64,000 bases of DNA. It comes from Halomonas sp. GFAJ-1 (GTDB taxonomy: Bacteria > Pseudomonadota > Gammaproteobacteria > Pseudomonadales > Halomonadaceae). The number at the start of each line of letters is the position of its first letter. Positions within the stretch are counted from its first letter, which is position 1. Location of the stretch: positions 3,348,001 to 3,412,000 of the forward strand of contig CP016490.1 in NCBI GenBank assembly GCA_002966495.1, read 5' to 3'. Made by a program: the position numbers and the translations under genes. Positions 34,668 through 43,581 of the stretch are shown piece by piece. A model generated the notes under the pieces. It saw only the letters and a program-made list of their open reading frames with translations, did not search any database and was not told where the DNA came from.

Positions 34668-35612
34668 TCACATAACGGCAGCATGACAGGTTGGCGCCGC
34701 CGCTAAACGGCGGTCGTCTCGCCCCCACCAATGGGCTACCCCCTCAGCCCAACCTAATGGCCCGGTTGCCTCGGTACGGTATAAAGCAGCACTGCGTGGC
34801 GTTATCTCCAGCCCATGACACCCCTTGATGACAACTGCTTGGTCCACTGCTTCCAGCATGGTGATATCGTTAGGGCCATCGCCTAACCCCAATGAAATAG
34901 GCGGGCTTCCCCTAAGGGCGCTAAAGCGCTTAATTAGCCACTCTACGGCACTGCCTTTATCCGAGGCGCGCCCCATAACGTGCCAAAAACGCCCTCCTTG
35001 GGTCAGCTCAAGGCCATCCCCTGCTAGCGCAAGGCGAAACGCCTCAAGCGCTTTTTCATCATCGTGCCAAATGAGCGGCTCGCTCCCCTCTCGCTGCCGA
35101 GCAGCCTTTGCACGTGCCTCATCTAATCCGGTGAGCTCCATAATTTGCGGGGTGTTCAGCTCTCCCATGCGGGTAAACCGAAGTCCAAGTCGTTCGCGCC
35201 ATATTTTTAGCCGAGCACGAATAAACCCCACATCAACCCCTGTGTGTTTAACAACAACCCCATCCCGGGCACTGCCTGGACGGTCTAAACGGGCATGGCA
35301 CCAACCGGGCGGCAAACCAATCACGGCGCCGTTTTCGGCAACAAAAGGTGTCGCGGTGAGGCCAAGTGATTCGCGAAGCGGGATCAGCTCAGCCCGGGTT
35401 TTACTGGTCACAGGAATAACCGGCACGCCAAGTTTTTTTAAGCGCGCGAGCCAGGGGGCTGCGGGGGCAAAATCGTAGGTATGGTGATCAAGCAACGAAC
35501 CATCAAGATCCGTCACCACCAAGCGCGGCTGCAAAGCAGGATCAATCGCGTTTGCTGCCACTTGTTGGGGCAATGCCTTCGATATTGGAAGAGCGTTGGC
35601 ATGTTCAGACAT
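34668..35612 (-). CDS. HAD-IIB phosphatase, mannosyl/glucosyl-3-phosphoglycerate phosphatase
   Basis: Removes phosphate from glucosyl- or mannosyl-3-phosphoglycerate to give the solute. Of 314 aa, the first 30 are a variable extension, then HAD motif I (LVVTDLDGSLLD), motif II within PVIPVTSKTRAEL, FVAENGAVI (typical MpgP), and motif IV LGLGDGPNDITML. Forms an operon with gpgS: the phosphatase gene comes first. Substrate is the GpgS product by context; the family name is mannosyl-3-phosphoglycerate phosphatase. Confidence 0.9.
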   Translation of the reverse strand: MSEHANALPISKALPQQVAANAIDPALQPRLVVTDLDGSLLDHHTYDFAPAAPWLARLKKLGVPVIPVTSKTRAELIPLRESLGLTATPFVAENGAVIGLPPGWCHARLDRPGSARDGVVVKHTGVDVGFIRARLKIWRERLGLRFTRMGELNTPQIMELTGLDEARAKAARQREGSEPLIWHDDEKALEAFRLALAGDGLELTQGGRFWHVMGRASDKGSAVEWLIKRFSALRGSPPISLGLGDGPNDITMLEAVDQAVVIKGCHGLEITPRSAALYRTEATGPLGWAEGVAHWWGRDDRRLAAAPTCHAAVM

Positions 35613-35914
35613 AGCATCACCTATTGACCATCTTAAAAGCGTTTGTACACTTTTGTATTAAGACCTTACTCAACACGTCGTCTTCATACACAGATAAGCA
35701 AACAAGCAGGTTATATGCCAAAGAAAAATAGACTAACGATAACAAAGAGATATGAACATAAATGACGCGTGATTATTTTTAGCACCAAAAAAGAGCAAAG
35801 GATACGCACCCAAAAAGTGCAAAAAAATCAGTGAAGCAGAGCGCTGACCAGGGGCGCCCTGGACTGAACGAGTCATCCATTACGAGCACAGGGCTAAAAT
35901 ATTTGCACAAACCC
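35613..35914. other. A/T-rich intergenic stretch upstream of mpgP
   Basis: About 300 bp with no open frame I can support. It must hold the promoter of the mpgP-gpgS operon on the minus strand, but no convincing -35/-10 pair stands out. It is visibly richer in A and T than neighbouring genes. Confidence 0.5.
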
Positions 35915-35942
35915 TTGGAAAATCCCCTCAAATAGCTATACT
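35915..35942 (+). promoter_or_regulatory. Sigma70-type promoter of the candidate sRNA
   Basis: TTGGAA (35915-35920), a 16-bp spacer and TATACT (35937-35942) face the plus strand. No plus-strand gene starts until 37238, so the promoter appears to serve only the short RNA that follows. Predicted start near 35949. Confidence 0.6.
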
Positions 35943-35948
35943 GACATT

Positions 35949-36046
35949 GTACTCACTGGCAGTCTTGTACACCCCCTCACCTGATGCCAGTGAGCTGCAG
36001 TGAGCCAAGCCCTTTAATGCCCGCCTCCCCCGGCGGGCTTTTTTTT
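35949..36046 (+). ncRNA. Candidate small RNA, about 98 nt, no recognised family
   Basis: A promoter, a structured body and a strong terminator in an intergenic gap. The body opens with a 10-bp perfect stem, CTCACTGGCA (35952-35961) with TGCCAGTGAG (35985-35994), whose 23-base loop is C-rich (ACCCCCTCACC). The octamer CAGTGAGC occurs twice (35988-35995 and 35998-36005), so the 5' arm can pair with either copy. The terminator is GCCCGCC-TCCCCC-GGCGGGC plus eight T residues. All flanking genes are on the minus strand and the last plus-strand gene upstream ends at 27015, so this terminator has no other evident user. No open frame fits. I do not recognise the family. Confidence 0.7.
36019..36046 (+). 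terminator. Strong terminator of the candidate sRNA
   Basis: Seven-base GC stem GCCCGCC (36019-36025) with GGCGGGC (36032-36038), loop TCCCCC, followed by eight T residues on the plus strand only. Confidence 0.92.
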
Positions 36047-36120
36047 GCGATGTTGGTTTTCTCAATCGCGACTTCTGCAAACATCACTGTTGTACACGGC
36101 TTGCAACGACTCAATCTCAG

Positions 36121-37134
36121 TTACTCAACGTGAATAACCACCTCAACGCGCCGATTGCGCGCTCGCCCCTCCTCAGTGCTGTTATCTTCTAGTGGTCGAG
36201 TAGCCGCCAGCCCTACGGCGCGCAAACGCTGCGGTTCTACGCCTGCCGCTTCAAGTGCTTCAACAATGGCAATAGCGCGTGCGCTGGAGAGTGCCCAGTT
36301 GGATGAAAACTCGGGGGTGTTAATCGACTGACTATCTGAGTGCCCTTCTACCCACACCTCGCCCTCGTAGCGCTGAATTGTTTCCATCAAACTACTGACA
36401 AGCGAAGAGCCACCCTCTGAAAGGTCAGCCGCCGCTGATGGGAACAGCAACTGATCCTGCACGCGCAGGCTAATGCCTTCGGCAACCCGTGATACCTCAA
36501 CCCCCTCAAGGTTGGGTAGGTAAGGTGATGCTTCAACACGCTCTAGCAGCGTTTCATCCAGCGCCAAAGTGCTATCGACAGCTTCATCCTCCACCTCTTG
36601 CACATTGACAGGTGGACGGTCAGTCAGCAGCACCATGTAGTCAGCCAGCGGCGACACCAACTGACGTTCACTGGTCGGCAGCAGCGGTCGTGGCAGCACT
36701 ACATCGAAAGTGAGCGCTTCAGGGGTAGATGGTTCCTCCTCCACCCGTGCCAATAACGGCGGGACGCTTACGATTGGACGGCGCTGGGGTAACCCAGCCA
36801 CACCTAACGCGGCACTTATAGCCATCTGGCTTAGCTCACCGGGGATAGTGGGAGGCAAAAAATACCCCTCACGCTGCTTACGCACGCTGGCAAGCTCTAT
36901 AGGCAAAGGGATGTCGAGCGTGGACAAGACATTATAACGGGTCTCTGGCTCTGCTTCTTGGGGCTTCCACGTTGGGCTTGTGACCCCGGCGGCGGCAATA
37001 ATAATCACAAAAAGCGCCACTAAGAGCGTCATAATATCGATATAGCTAATCATCCACCCGCTATTGCTCTCATCATCTGAATAAGCAGTCAGCAGCGAAT
37101 CATGACGCGGCCCAGCGCGGTGATCTTCAAGCAT
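36121..37134 (-). CDS. Orphan MotB-like OmpA-family protein
   Basis: A 337-aa inner-membrane protein with one transmembrane segment containing the MotB-type ion-channel pattern WMISYIDIMTLLVALF (about 27-42), where the aspartate matches the proton-carrying Asp of MotB. A long periplasmic linker follows, then an OmpA-type peptidoglycan-binding domain (about 215-337; VEGHSDSQS, NWALSSARA, GRARNRRVEV). MotB normally needs MotA, but no MotA-like gene is adjacent. It is divergent from two lipoprotein genes, the second of the FlgO family, which suggests a motility or envelope role. Could also be a stator-like unit of another energised system. Confidence 0.8.
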   Translation of the reverse strand: MLEDHRAGPRHDSLLTAYSDDESNSGWMISYIDIMTLLVALFVIIIAAAGVTSPTWKPQEAEPETRYNVLSTLDIPLPIELASVRKQREGYFLPPTIPGELSQMAISAALGVAGLPQRRPIVSVPPLLARVEEEPSTPEALTFDVVLPRPLLPTSERQLVSPLADYMVLLTDRPPVNVQEVEDEAVDSTLALDETLLERVEASPYLPNLEGVEVSRVAEGISLRVQDQLLFPSAAADLSEGGSSLVSSLMETIQRYEGEVWVEGHSDSQSINTPEFSSNWALSSARAIAIVEALEAAGVEPQRLRAVGLAATRPLEDNSTEEGRARNRRVEVVIHVE

Positions 37135-37237
37135 GGGAGCAATTACTCATTCAAGTTTTTAACCTCATGGCCGATATAAGCTAAGCGTGGCAAACTAGTC
37201 TATCAAAAGCCGTTTTGTAGCGAGAAGGAACTATCAG

Positions 37238-37975
37238 GTGCGTATTCGTTTTATTTCATCCTCTAACGTTCGTTTTTTACGCCCTGTTAGCCTCGGGCTC
37301 GCAAGCCTAATGCTAAGTGGTTGCTTTTATGCCAATACCTCACAGGCACCGGTTGCAACGACGTACCCTTACACAGAACAGCAGCGGATGCAGGCTGCCC
37401 AGCACTGGGAAGTACTGGCCAAGCATGAGGCTGCCGGTATCTTACGCAGTGAACGCGTACGCTTTAGGGATTTGCATATTCCGGCAGAAGAGCATGCCTA
37501 CCTCAGCGCCTACAGCGGTGGCGAATTTGAACGCGGCTTCCGCACCCTGCTAACCAGTGAACTGGTTTCTAGGGGAGGCAGCGTCACTACCCAGCCTCGC
37601 TCAGGCGGCGCAACGGTTCAGATCGATGTAGAAGTCGTTGAACACCGGGATCGCGGTTACATACGTCCGCCCTTTGGCACTTACACAGCCCTTGCCAGCG
37701 GCATTGCGGTCGCCACTATTCCACTCCGCAACTGGAGTGAACCTGCTCTGGCATTAATTCCTGCCGCCATGCTGGCCGACACAACAACCGGTAGCTGGAC
37801 GCATACGGGTAATGAGGAAATCATCGTCACCACGCAAATAATTGAGGACGATCGAATTCTTTACTCATCTTCCAACATTTATTACATAAATGGGGGAGAT
37901 CGTCGCCACTATGCCCCGCATCGCGTGCCCCAAGCACCTACTACGCCCACTGTTTCCATCACTGACACCTGGTAA
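37238..37975 (+). CDS. Predicted outer-membrane lipoprotein of unknown family
   Basis: A 245-aa protein with a lipoprotein signal peptide: basic start, hydrophobic core and lipobox LMLSGC (C29). Start is GTG with AAGGA eight bases upstream. The mature part has a conserved-looking AAGILRSERVRF and a beta-rich region (VQIDVEVVEHRDRGYIRPP, EEIIVTTQIIEDDRILY). It has a short hydrophobic stretch near 150-185. I cannot name the family. It is coupled to the downstream FlgO-like gene by a four-base gap and divergent from the MotB-like gene. Confidence 0.85.
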   Translation: MRIRFISSSNVRFLRPVSLGLASLMLSGCFYANTSQAPVATTYPYTEQQRMQAAQHWEVLAKHEAAGILRSERVRFRDLHIPAEEHAYLSAYSGGEFERGFRTLLTSELVSRGGSVTTQPRSGGATVQIDVEVVEHRDRGYIRPPFGTYTALASGIAVATIPLRNWSEPALALIPAAMLADTTTGSWTHTGNEEIIVTTQIIEDDRILYSSSNIYYINGGDRRHYAPHRVPQAPTTPTVSITDTW

Positions 37976-38062
37976 CGCTATGTCTTCTAGTAACGCTATG
38001 TCTTCTAGTAACACTATGTCTTCTAGCAACACCGTGTTTTCTAGTAACGCTACATTTTTATC
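37973..38062 (+). repeat. 18-bp tandem repeat carrying stop and start codons
   Basis: Units: TAACGCTATGTCTTCTAG at 37973-37990 and again identically at 37991-38008, TAACACTATGTCTTCTAG at 38009-38026, CAACACCGTGTTTTCTAG at 38027-38044, and a decayed fifth to 38062. The TAA opening the first unit is the stop codon of the upstream lipoprotein gene, and each of the first three units offers an in-frame ATG (37980, 37998, 38016) and the fourth a GTG. Confidence 0.9.
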
Positions 38063-38636
38063 TTTTACTGTTTACTGTCGCTCTTTAGTGCGTAAAACCT
38101 GCTTTTTACCCCTGGTGTTAATGGCGCTGACGCTGGCAGGATGCGGCACCTTTGGCAATACAAACACCCAACCGGCGGAGCCTGAGCCCGACCTTTCCGA
38201 GCTAGCCCACGCGGCGGCCAGTCAAATGGTAGCAAACAACCCAGATATAACACGTTATAGCCCGATGATAGCGGCTACGTTTGTCAGCATCGACAATCTT
38301 AGCCAATCCTCAACGTTTGGCCGTATTAGCTCTGAGCTTATGGCCTCTGCCTTAGCACGGGAAGGCATGCAGGTACGCGAAGTAAAAATGCGCGACAGCA
38401 TGTTCATCGAAGAGAGCGTAGGCGAGCTAATTTTATCCCGCCAAGTACAGCGGTTAAGCGCCCAGCACGATGCACGCTCTATCTTGATGGGCACCTATGC
38501 CCAAGGGCAAGACTACCTTTACGTCAGTGCTCGGGTAGTTAGGACGGGTGATGCCATGGTGCTGGGTAGCGCCGACTTCAGAGTACGCCTCAATAACAAC
38601 ACACGAAGCTTGTTAGAAGGCCAAGGCGGCTGGTAA
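37980..38636 (+). CDS. flgO: FlgO-family outer-membrane lipoprotein with repeated N-terminus
   Basis: The mature part matches the FlgO domain: LAHAAASQMVANNP, VSIDNLSQSSTFGRISSEL, REVKMRDSMFIEESVGE, LILSRQVQRL, and GTYAQGQDYLYVSARVVR. Vibrio FlgO is an outer-membrane protein needed for motility. A lipobox LTLAGC (C55) follows an n-region with RK. The start is uncertain: the first in-frame ATG is in an 18-bp tandem repeat encoding MSSSNA-type units (residues 1-24), and no unit has a ribosome-binding site, so translation is probably coupled to the stop codon of the upstream gene five bases before the first ATG. Confidence 0.8.
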   Translation: MSSSNAMSSSNTMSSSNTVFSSNATFLSFTVYCRSLVRKTCFLPLVLMALTLAGCGTFGNTNTQPAEPEPDLSELAHAAASQMVANNPDITRYSPMIAATFVSIDNLSQSSTFGRISSELMASALAREGMQVREVKMRDSMFIEESVGELILSRQVQRLSAQHDARSILMGTYAQGQDYLYVSARVVRTGDAMVLGSADFRVRLNNNTRSLLEGQGGW

Positions 38637-38691
38637 TCAGCGAGCAGTTATGTAACGGATACTGATGTAAACTTGGGTGTCATAAACTAAA

Positions 38692-38726
38692 AAAAGCGCT
38701 AGCCCATTAGGCTAGCGCTTTTCTTT
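38692..38726. terminator. Bidirectional terminator between flgO and glyA
   Basis: Thirteen-base perfect stem AAAAGCGCTAGCC (38692-38704) with GGCTAGCGCTTTT (38710-38722), loop CATTA, with T-runs in both reading directions. It serves the convergent flgO-like and glyA genes. Confidence 0.92.
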
Positions 38727-38765
38727 AAAGGCCACCAGGCACAACCACCTGATAGACGACCTACG

Positions 38766-40031
<1,266 letters not shown>

Positions 40032-40076
40032 CGGCGAGAACCTCGTAACGAAACGATCATCATGGGAGAAGCGAGG

Positions 40077-40091
40077 GCGTTATCATAACGC
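40077..40091 (-). promoter_or_regulatory. Inverted repeat over a possible glyA -10
   Basis: GCGTTAT-C-ATAACGC is a 15-bp inverted repeat about 45 bp before glyA. On the minus strand it holds TATGAT, a possible -10, so a repressor could block the promoter there. Just upstream a 9-bp stem (CCTGACGCG with CGCGTCAGG, about 40095-40125) may be part of the leader or of the previous gene's end. Confidence 0.35.
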
Positions 40092-40213
40092 AGCCTGACG
40101 CGACTTTCATCGCATCCGCGTCAGGTGTTGCATGAGTATGTTTCATGTTGCTGGCACCCTTCAAAGGCTGACCAAGTGGACAGCCACGCTATTCGGGTAA
40201 GCGTCCATCCTCG

Positions 40214-42778
40214 CTATGCCTCACCCAACAGCCCAAGGCTGGCGGCTGGGGCTTGGCGCCTTAAACTATAAGAAAGCGCATGGCCGATAATACCAATCAG
40301 CAGCGCGCCCCCTAGCGGCAATATAAACCAAAGCCCCAAGTGCAGGCGTGGCGTTAACTCCAGCCAGTAAAGGTACAGCGCGGCGGTGGCTAGCTCCGCT
40401 AGTGCTGCTCCCATCAAACCACTGGCAAACCCAAGTAGCGCATACTCTGCGCCTTGCACGCGGGAAATCATCTTGGTGCCTGCCCCAAATACGCGCAGTA
40501 AGCCGCTTTCATGGGCACGTACCGGTCTACTTGCCGTCAGAGCTGCGTAGAGCACGCTAATGCCTGCTAGCAGCACCAAGGCTAATACCAGTTCTACTGC
40601 CCGAGTAACCTGCGTTAGTACTTCGCGCACCTGGCCTAAAATGGCATCTACATTGAGTAGCGAAACGCCCGGAAAATCGCTTACCAACTGGCGAACTAAC
40701 CCTTGCTCTGCATCGGGCAGGTGAAACGCGGTGATATAACTATGCCCAAACGACTCCAGCACACCCGGCGGGAAAATAATGAAGAAGTTGGGCGTAAAGC
40801 TATCCCAATTGAGGCTACGTAAGCTTTCGATACGGGTCGCAATGGTATCGCCCCCCACCGAGAACGTTAGCTCATCGCCAATACCCAACCCTAACCGCTG
40901 AGCGAGCCCGTCCTCCATGGAGATAGGTGTAATGTCACCGCTCTCAGTGGGGGTTGCGTCTACCTCACCCATAAAGCCTTGGGGCTCAGCCTCCGGTGTA
41001 AACCACTGCCCGGCGACGACTTGGTTACCTTGGGGCACTTCAGCTTGCCAAGTGAGGTTTAGCTCGCGGCGCAGAGAGTTATCTCCCCTGGCATCTGGCG
41101 GTACAGCGTCTCGTGGCAATTGCCCATTAATGCCGGTAATACGCCCGCGCACCATCGGGTAAAGTGTGCTCTGGGTGTCTACTCGTGGCGCAACGGCTTG
41201 TTCAAAGGCGTCGCGCTCGCCGGGCTGTATGTTGATAGCAAAGTAGTTGGGGGTGTCATCAGGCAACTGGTCTTGCCAGGTAGTCAGCAGATCGCCGCGC
41301 ACCAACACAATCATCGCCATGGCGAAGAACGTCACCGAAAAGGCCAACAGCTGCCCTAATCCCGCCTGCTTGCGTCGCGCTAACTGCCGCCCTCCCAAAC
41401 GAAACGCCTGTGACCATACACGCTTCCCTGACAGCCGCTGCACGACTTTTAGCAAGCCATTGAGTAGCAGTGAACTCAATAACCACAGCACGCCCAACAG
41501 CGCAGCGCCGCCAATCAGCAGCGCAATCGCCAACGGCAAACTGCCCGAGTAGAGCCATAGCAGGCCGCCAAACACCAGGCTGGCCGCCCCAACCACCACC
41601 CATGCAGACGGTGGTAAAGGGTCCAGCTCGCGACGCAGTACTTTCAGTGCGCTCACTTGCTTAATGCGCAGTAGCGTTGGCCCAGCAAAACCCACTAACA
41701 CGGCTAAGGCAGTAAAAATCCCCAGCCAAAGCGGCATGATGCCGGGGGGCGGCAGCGTCATGGGTAAAAAGCTGGTGAGCAACCAGAGAAGCACCGCCTG
41801 CCCCACCAGCCCAAGCAGCGCGCCTACCACCGATGCTGCCAGCGCTAAACCCAGCAGCTGTAGGGAAAAAATCGTCACCAGTTGGTACTGGCTGGCACCA
41901 AAACAGCGCAATAGTGCAGCCGTATCCAGGTGGCGCTCCACATAGCGGCGGGTGGACATAGCGACGGCCACCCCCGCCAGCAGCACAGCGGCTAACCCGG
42001 CAAGCCCCAGGTAGCTTTCGGCACGCTCTAGGGCATTACCTAACTGAGGACGGTCTACCCGCACGTCACGCACATCCACACCGTCTCTTCTTAGCTCAGC
42101 CAGTAGCGGCTGCACTTGGTCTAACGCTGCAGGCGGCCCTGCTGCCAACAAACTAAACTCAATACGCGAGCCTGGCTGTACCAAGCCGGTGGCCTCGAGG
42201 TCGGCAGTATTGAGCATTAAGCGAGGGTTGAAGTTGCCAAAGCCACCCGATTGGTCGGCTTCGCGCTCAATAATACCGCTGATGGTAAGTTCGGTTTGCC
42301 CCACCTGCACACGGTCGCCCAGCTCAAGTTCAATCAGCTGGATAAGCCTTGGGTCTGCCCATGCCTCCCCCGCCGCTGGGCCAGAGGCGATTTGTTCCGT
42401 GCCACTGCCAAGATCAACATGGGATTCGCCATAATGCGGGTAAACATCATCGACCGCTTTCAGGCTAGCGGGCTGAAAACGCTCGCCTCGACTAATCATT
42501 GAGACCAGTTCGACTTGATCGCTCAACTCAAGTCCTGCCTGTTCTAAGGTACTGCGCAGCGCATCAGAAAACGGCTCGCGCTGTTCCAACACCAAATCGC
42601 CGCCCAGCATCTGGCCCGCCTGACGCTCCAAACCACGCTCCAGTCTGTCGAGAAAAAAAGCAATCATGGTGGAAGCCGCAACCGCGAGCATAAGTGCAAT
42701 AAACAGCGCCCGCACGTCGGATGCTCGCAGGTCACGCTTTAAACTGCGGGCGGCCAGGCGCCAGTTAATATCACTCAT
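40214..42778 (-). CDS. ybbP: ABC transporter permease of the YbbP/FtsX family
   Basis: Large inner-membrane protein of 854 aa with two FtsX-type permease repeats and a large periplasmic domain between, in the arrangement of E. coli YbbP, thought to handle lipids or hydrophobic compounds. N-terminal helix about 25-45, a periplasmic MacB-like region (about 50-250), a helix cluster about 255-480 (VLLAGVAVAMSTRRYVERH, FGASQYQL), a second periplasmic region, and a C-terminal cluster (about 720-850). Start at 42778 has GGGGG six bases upstream and overlaps the end of ybbA by eight bases, so translation is coupled. Confidence 0.9.
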   Translation of the reverse strand: MSDINWRLAARSLKRDLRASDVRALFIALMLAVAASTMIAFFLDRLERGLERQAGQMLGGDLVLEQREPFSDALRSTLEQAGLELSDQVELVSMISRGERFQPASLKAVDDVYPHYGESHVDLGSGTEQIASGPAAGEAWADPRLIQLIELELGDRVQVGQTELTISGIIEREADQSGGFGNFNPRLMLNTADLEATGLVQPGSRIEFSLLAAGPPAALDQVQPLLAELRRDGVDVRDVRVDRPQLGNALERAESYLGLAGLAAVLLAGVAVAMSTRRYVERHLDTAALLRCFGASQYQLVTIFSLQLLGLALAASVVGALLGLVGQAVLLWLLTSFLPMTLPPPGIMPLWLGIFTALAVLVGFAGPTLLRIKQVSALKVLRRELDPLPPSAWVVVGAASLVFGGLLWLYSGSLPLAIALLIGGAALLGVLWLLSSLLLNGLLKVVQRLSGKRVWSQAFRLGGRQLARRKQAGLGQLLAFSVTFFAMAMIVLVRGDLLTTWQDQLPDDTPNYFAINIQPGERDAFEQAVAPRVDTQSTLYPMVRGRITGINGQLPRDAVPPDARGDNSLRRELNLTWQAEVPQGNQVVAGQWFTPEAEPQGFMGEVDATPTESGDITPISMEDGLAQRLGLGIGDELTFSVGGDTIATRIESLRSLNWDSFTPNFFIIFPPGVLESFGHSYITAFHLPDAEQGLVRQLVSDFPGVSLLNVDAILGQVREVLTQVTRAVELVLALVLLAGISVLYAALTASRPVRAHESGLLRVFGAGTKMISRVQGAEYALLGFASGLMGAALAELATAALYLYWLELTPRLHLGLWFILPLGGALLIGIIGHALSYSLRRQAPAASLGLLGEA

Positions 42779-43562
42779 TACTACCCCCATTGATAGATAC
42801 CGGCTCAAAGGGTTCTAGCTTGCCATTTGCAAGGCGCAGGCAACGGTCGCAGCGGCGGGCAAGGGCGTGGTCATGGGTCACCAGCATCAGCGTGGTGCCC
42901 GCCTCGCGGTTAAGCGTGAATAGGAGGTCAATAATTTGTGCGCCGGTGTCAGGATCTAGGTTGCCGGTGGGCTCATCGGCAAATACCAGCTCTGGGTCGG
43001 TCACGAAGGCGCGAGCAATCGCCACCCGCTGCTGCTCGCCGCCGGAGAGCTGTTTGGGTAGGTGGCCTGTGCGCTCCCCCAGCCCCACCCGCTCAAGCCA
43101 GTGAGAAGCAGTACCATCGCCACCTGCTCGCGGAGATAGCTCTAGGGGCAATAGCACGTTTTCAAGCGCGCTCAAGGTGGGCAGCAGTTGGAAATTTTGA
43201 AACACAAACCCTACCCGCCCCGCACGTAGCGCTGCCCTGCCATCTTCATCCAAACGGCTCAAAGGCTGCCCAAACAGGGTTAATTCACCATCACTGGGGG
43301 TGTCTAAGCCTGCTAAAAGCCCTAAAAGAGTCGACTTACCGGCACCACTTTTACCTAGAATGGCCACGCTCTCCCCTGCGGCAACGCTTAAAGAGAGGTC
43401 GTGTAAGATATGTAATGAGCGCTCACCGCTGGTTACCTGTTTTGAGAGCTTTTCAGCCAGCAGCACAGGCGTCCCCATCCCGACATTAGGAACCTTATGG
43501 GCAGACGTAGTGTCGGTGGATGATTGGTTTGCAGGCGCGTCATCGGCTGGCAACGTAGACAT
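42771..43562 (-). CDS. ybbA: ABC transporter ATPase YbbA
   Basis: ATP-binding partner of YbbP: Walker A GKSGAGKST, Q-loop VFQNFQLLP, signature LSGGEQQR, Walker B LVFADEPTGNLD, and the H-loop histidine in VTHDHA. In E. coli the genes lie divergent from tesA, as here. The start is uncertain: frames begin at 43595, 43583, 43562 and 43478 and none has a good ribosome-binding site; the first two would overlap the tesA start, so I chose 43562 (MSTLPADD). The first 40 residues are not part of the ATPase fold. Confidence 0.9.
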   Translation of the reverse strand: MSTLPADDAPANQSSTDTTSAHKVPNVGMGTPVLLAEKLSKQVTSGERSLHILHDLSLSVAAGESVAILGKSGAGKSTLLGLLAGLDTPSDGELTLFGQPLSRLDEDGRAALRAGRVGFVFQNFQLLPTLSALENVLLPLELSPRAGGDGTASHWLERVGLGERTGHLPKQLSGGEQQRVAIARAFVTDPELVFADEPTGNLDPDTGAQIIDLLFTLNREAGTTLMLVTHDHALARRCDRCLRLANGKLEPFEPVSINGGSNE

Positions 43563-43581
43563 TGGGTCAGAGGAGTAAGGC

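Noticed and set aside
34825..35478. Plus-strand frame of 217 aa over the mpgP gene
   Set aside because: Serine- and arginine-rich shadow of a well-supported HAD phosphatase on the other strand.
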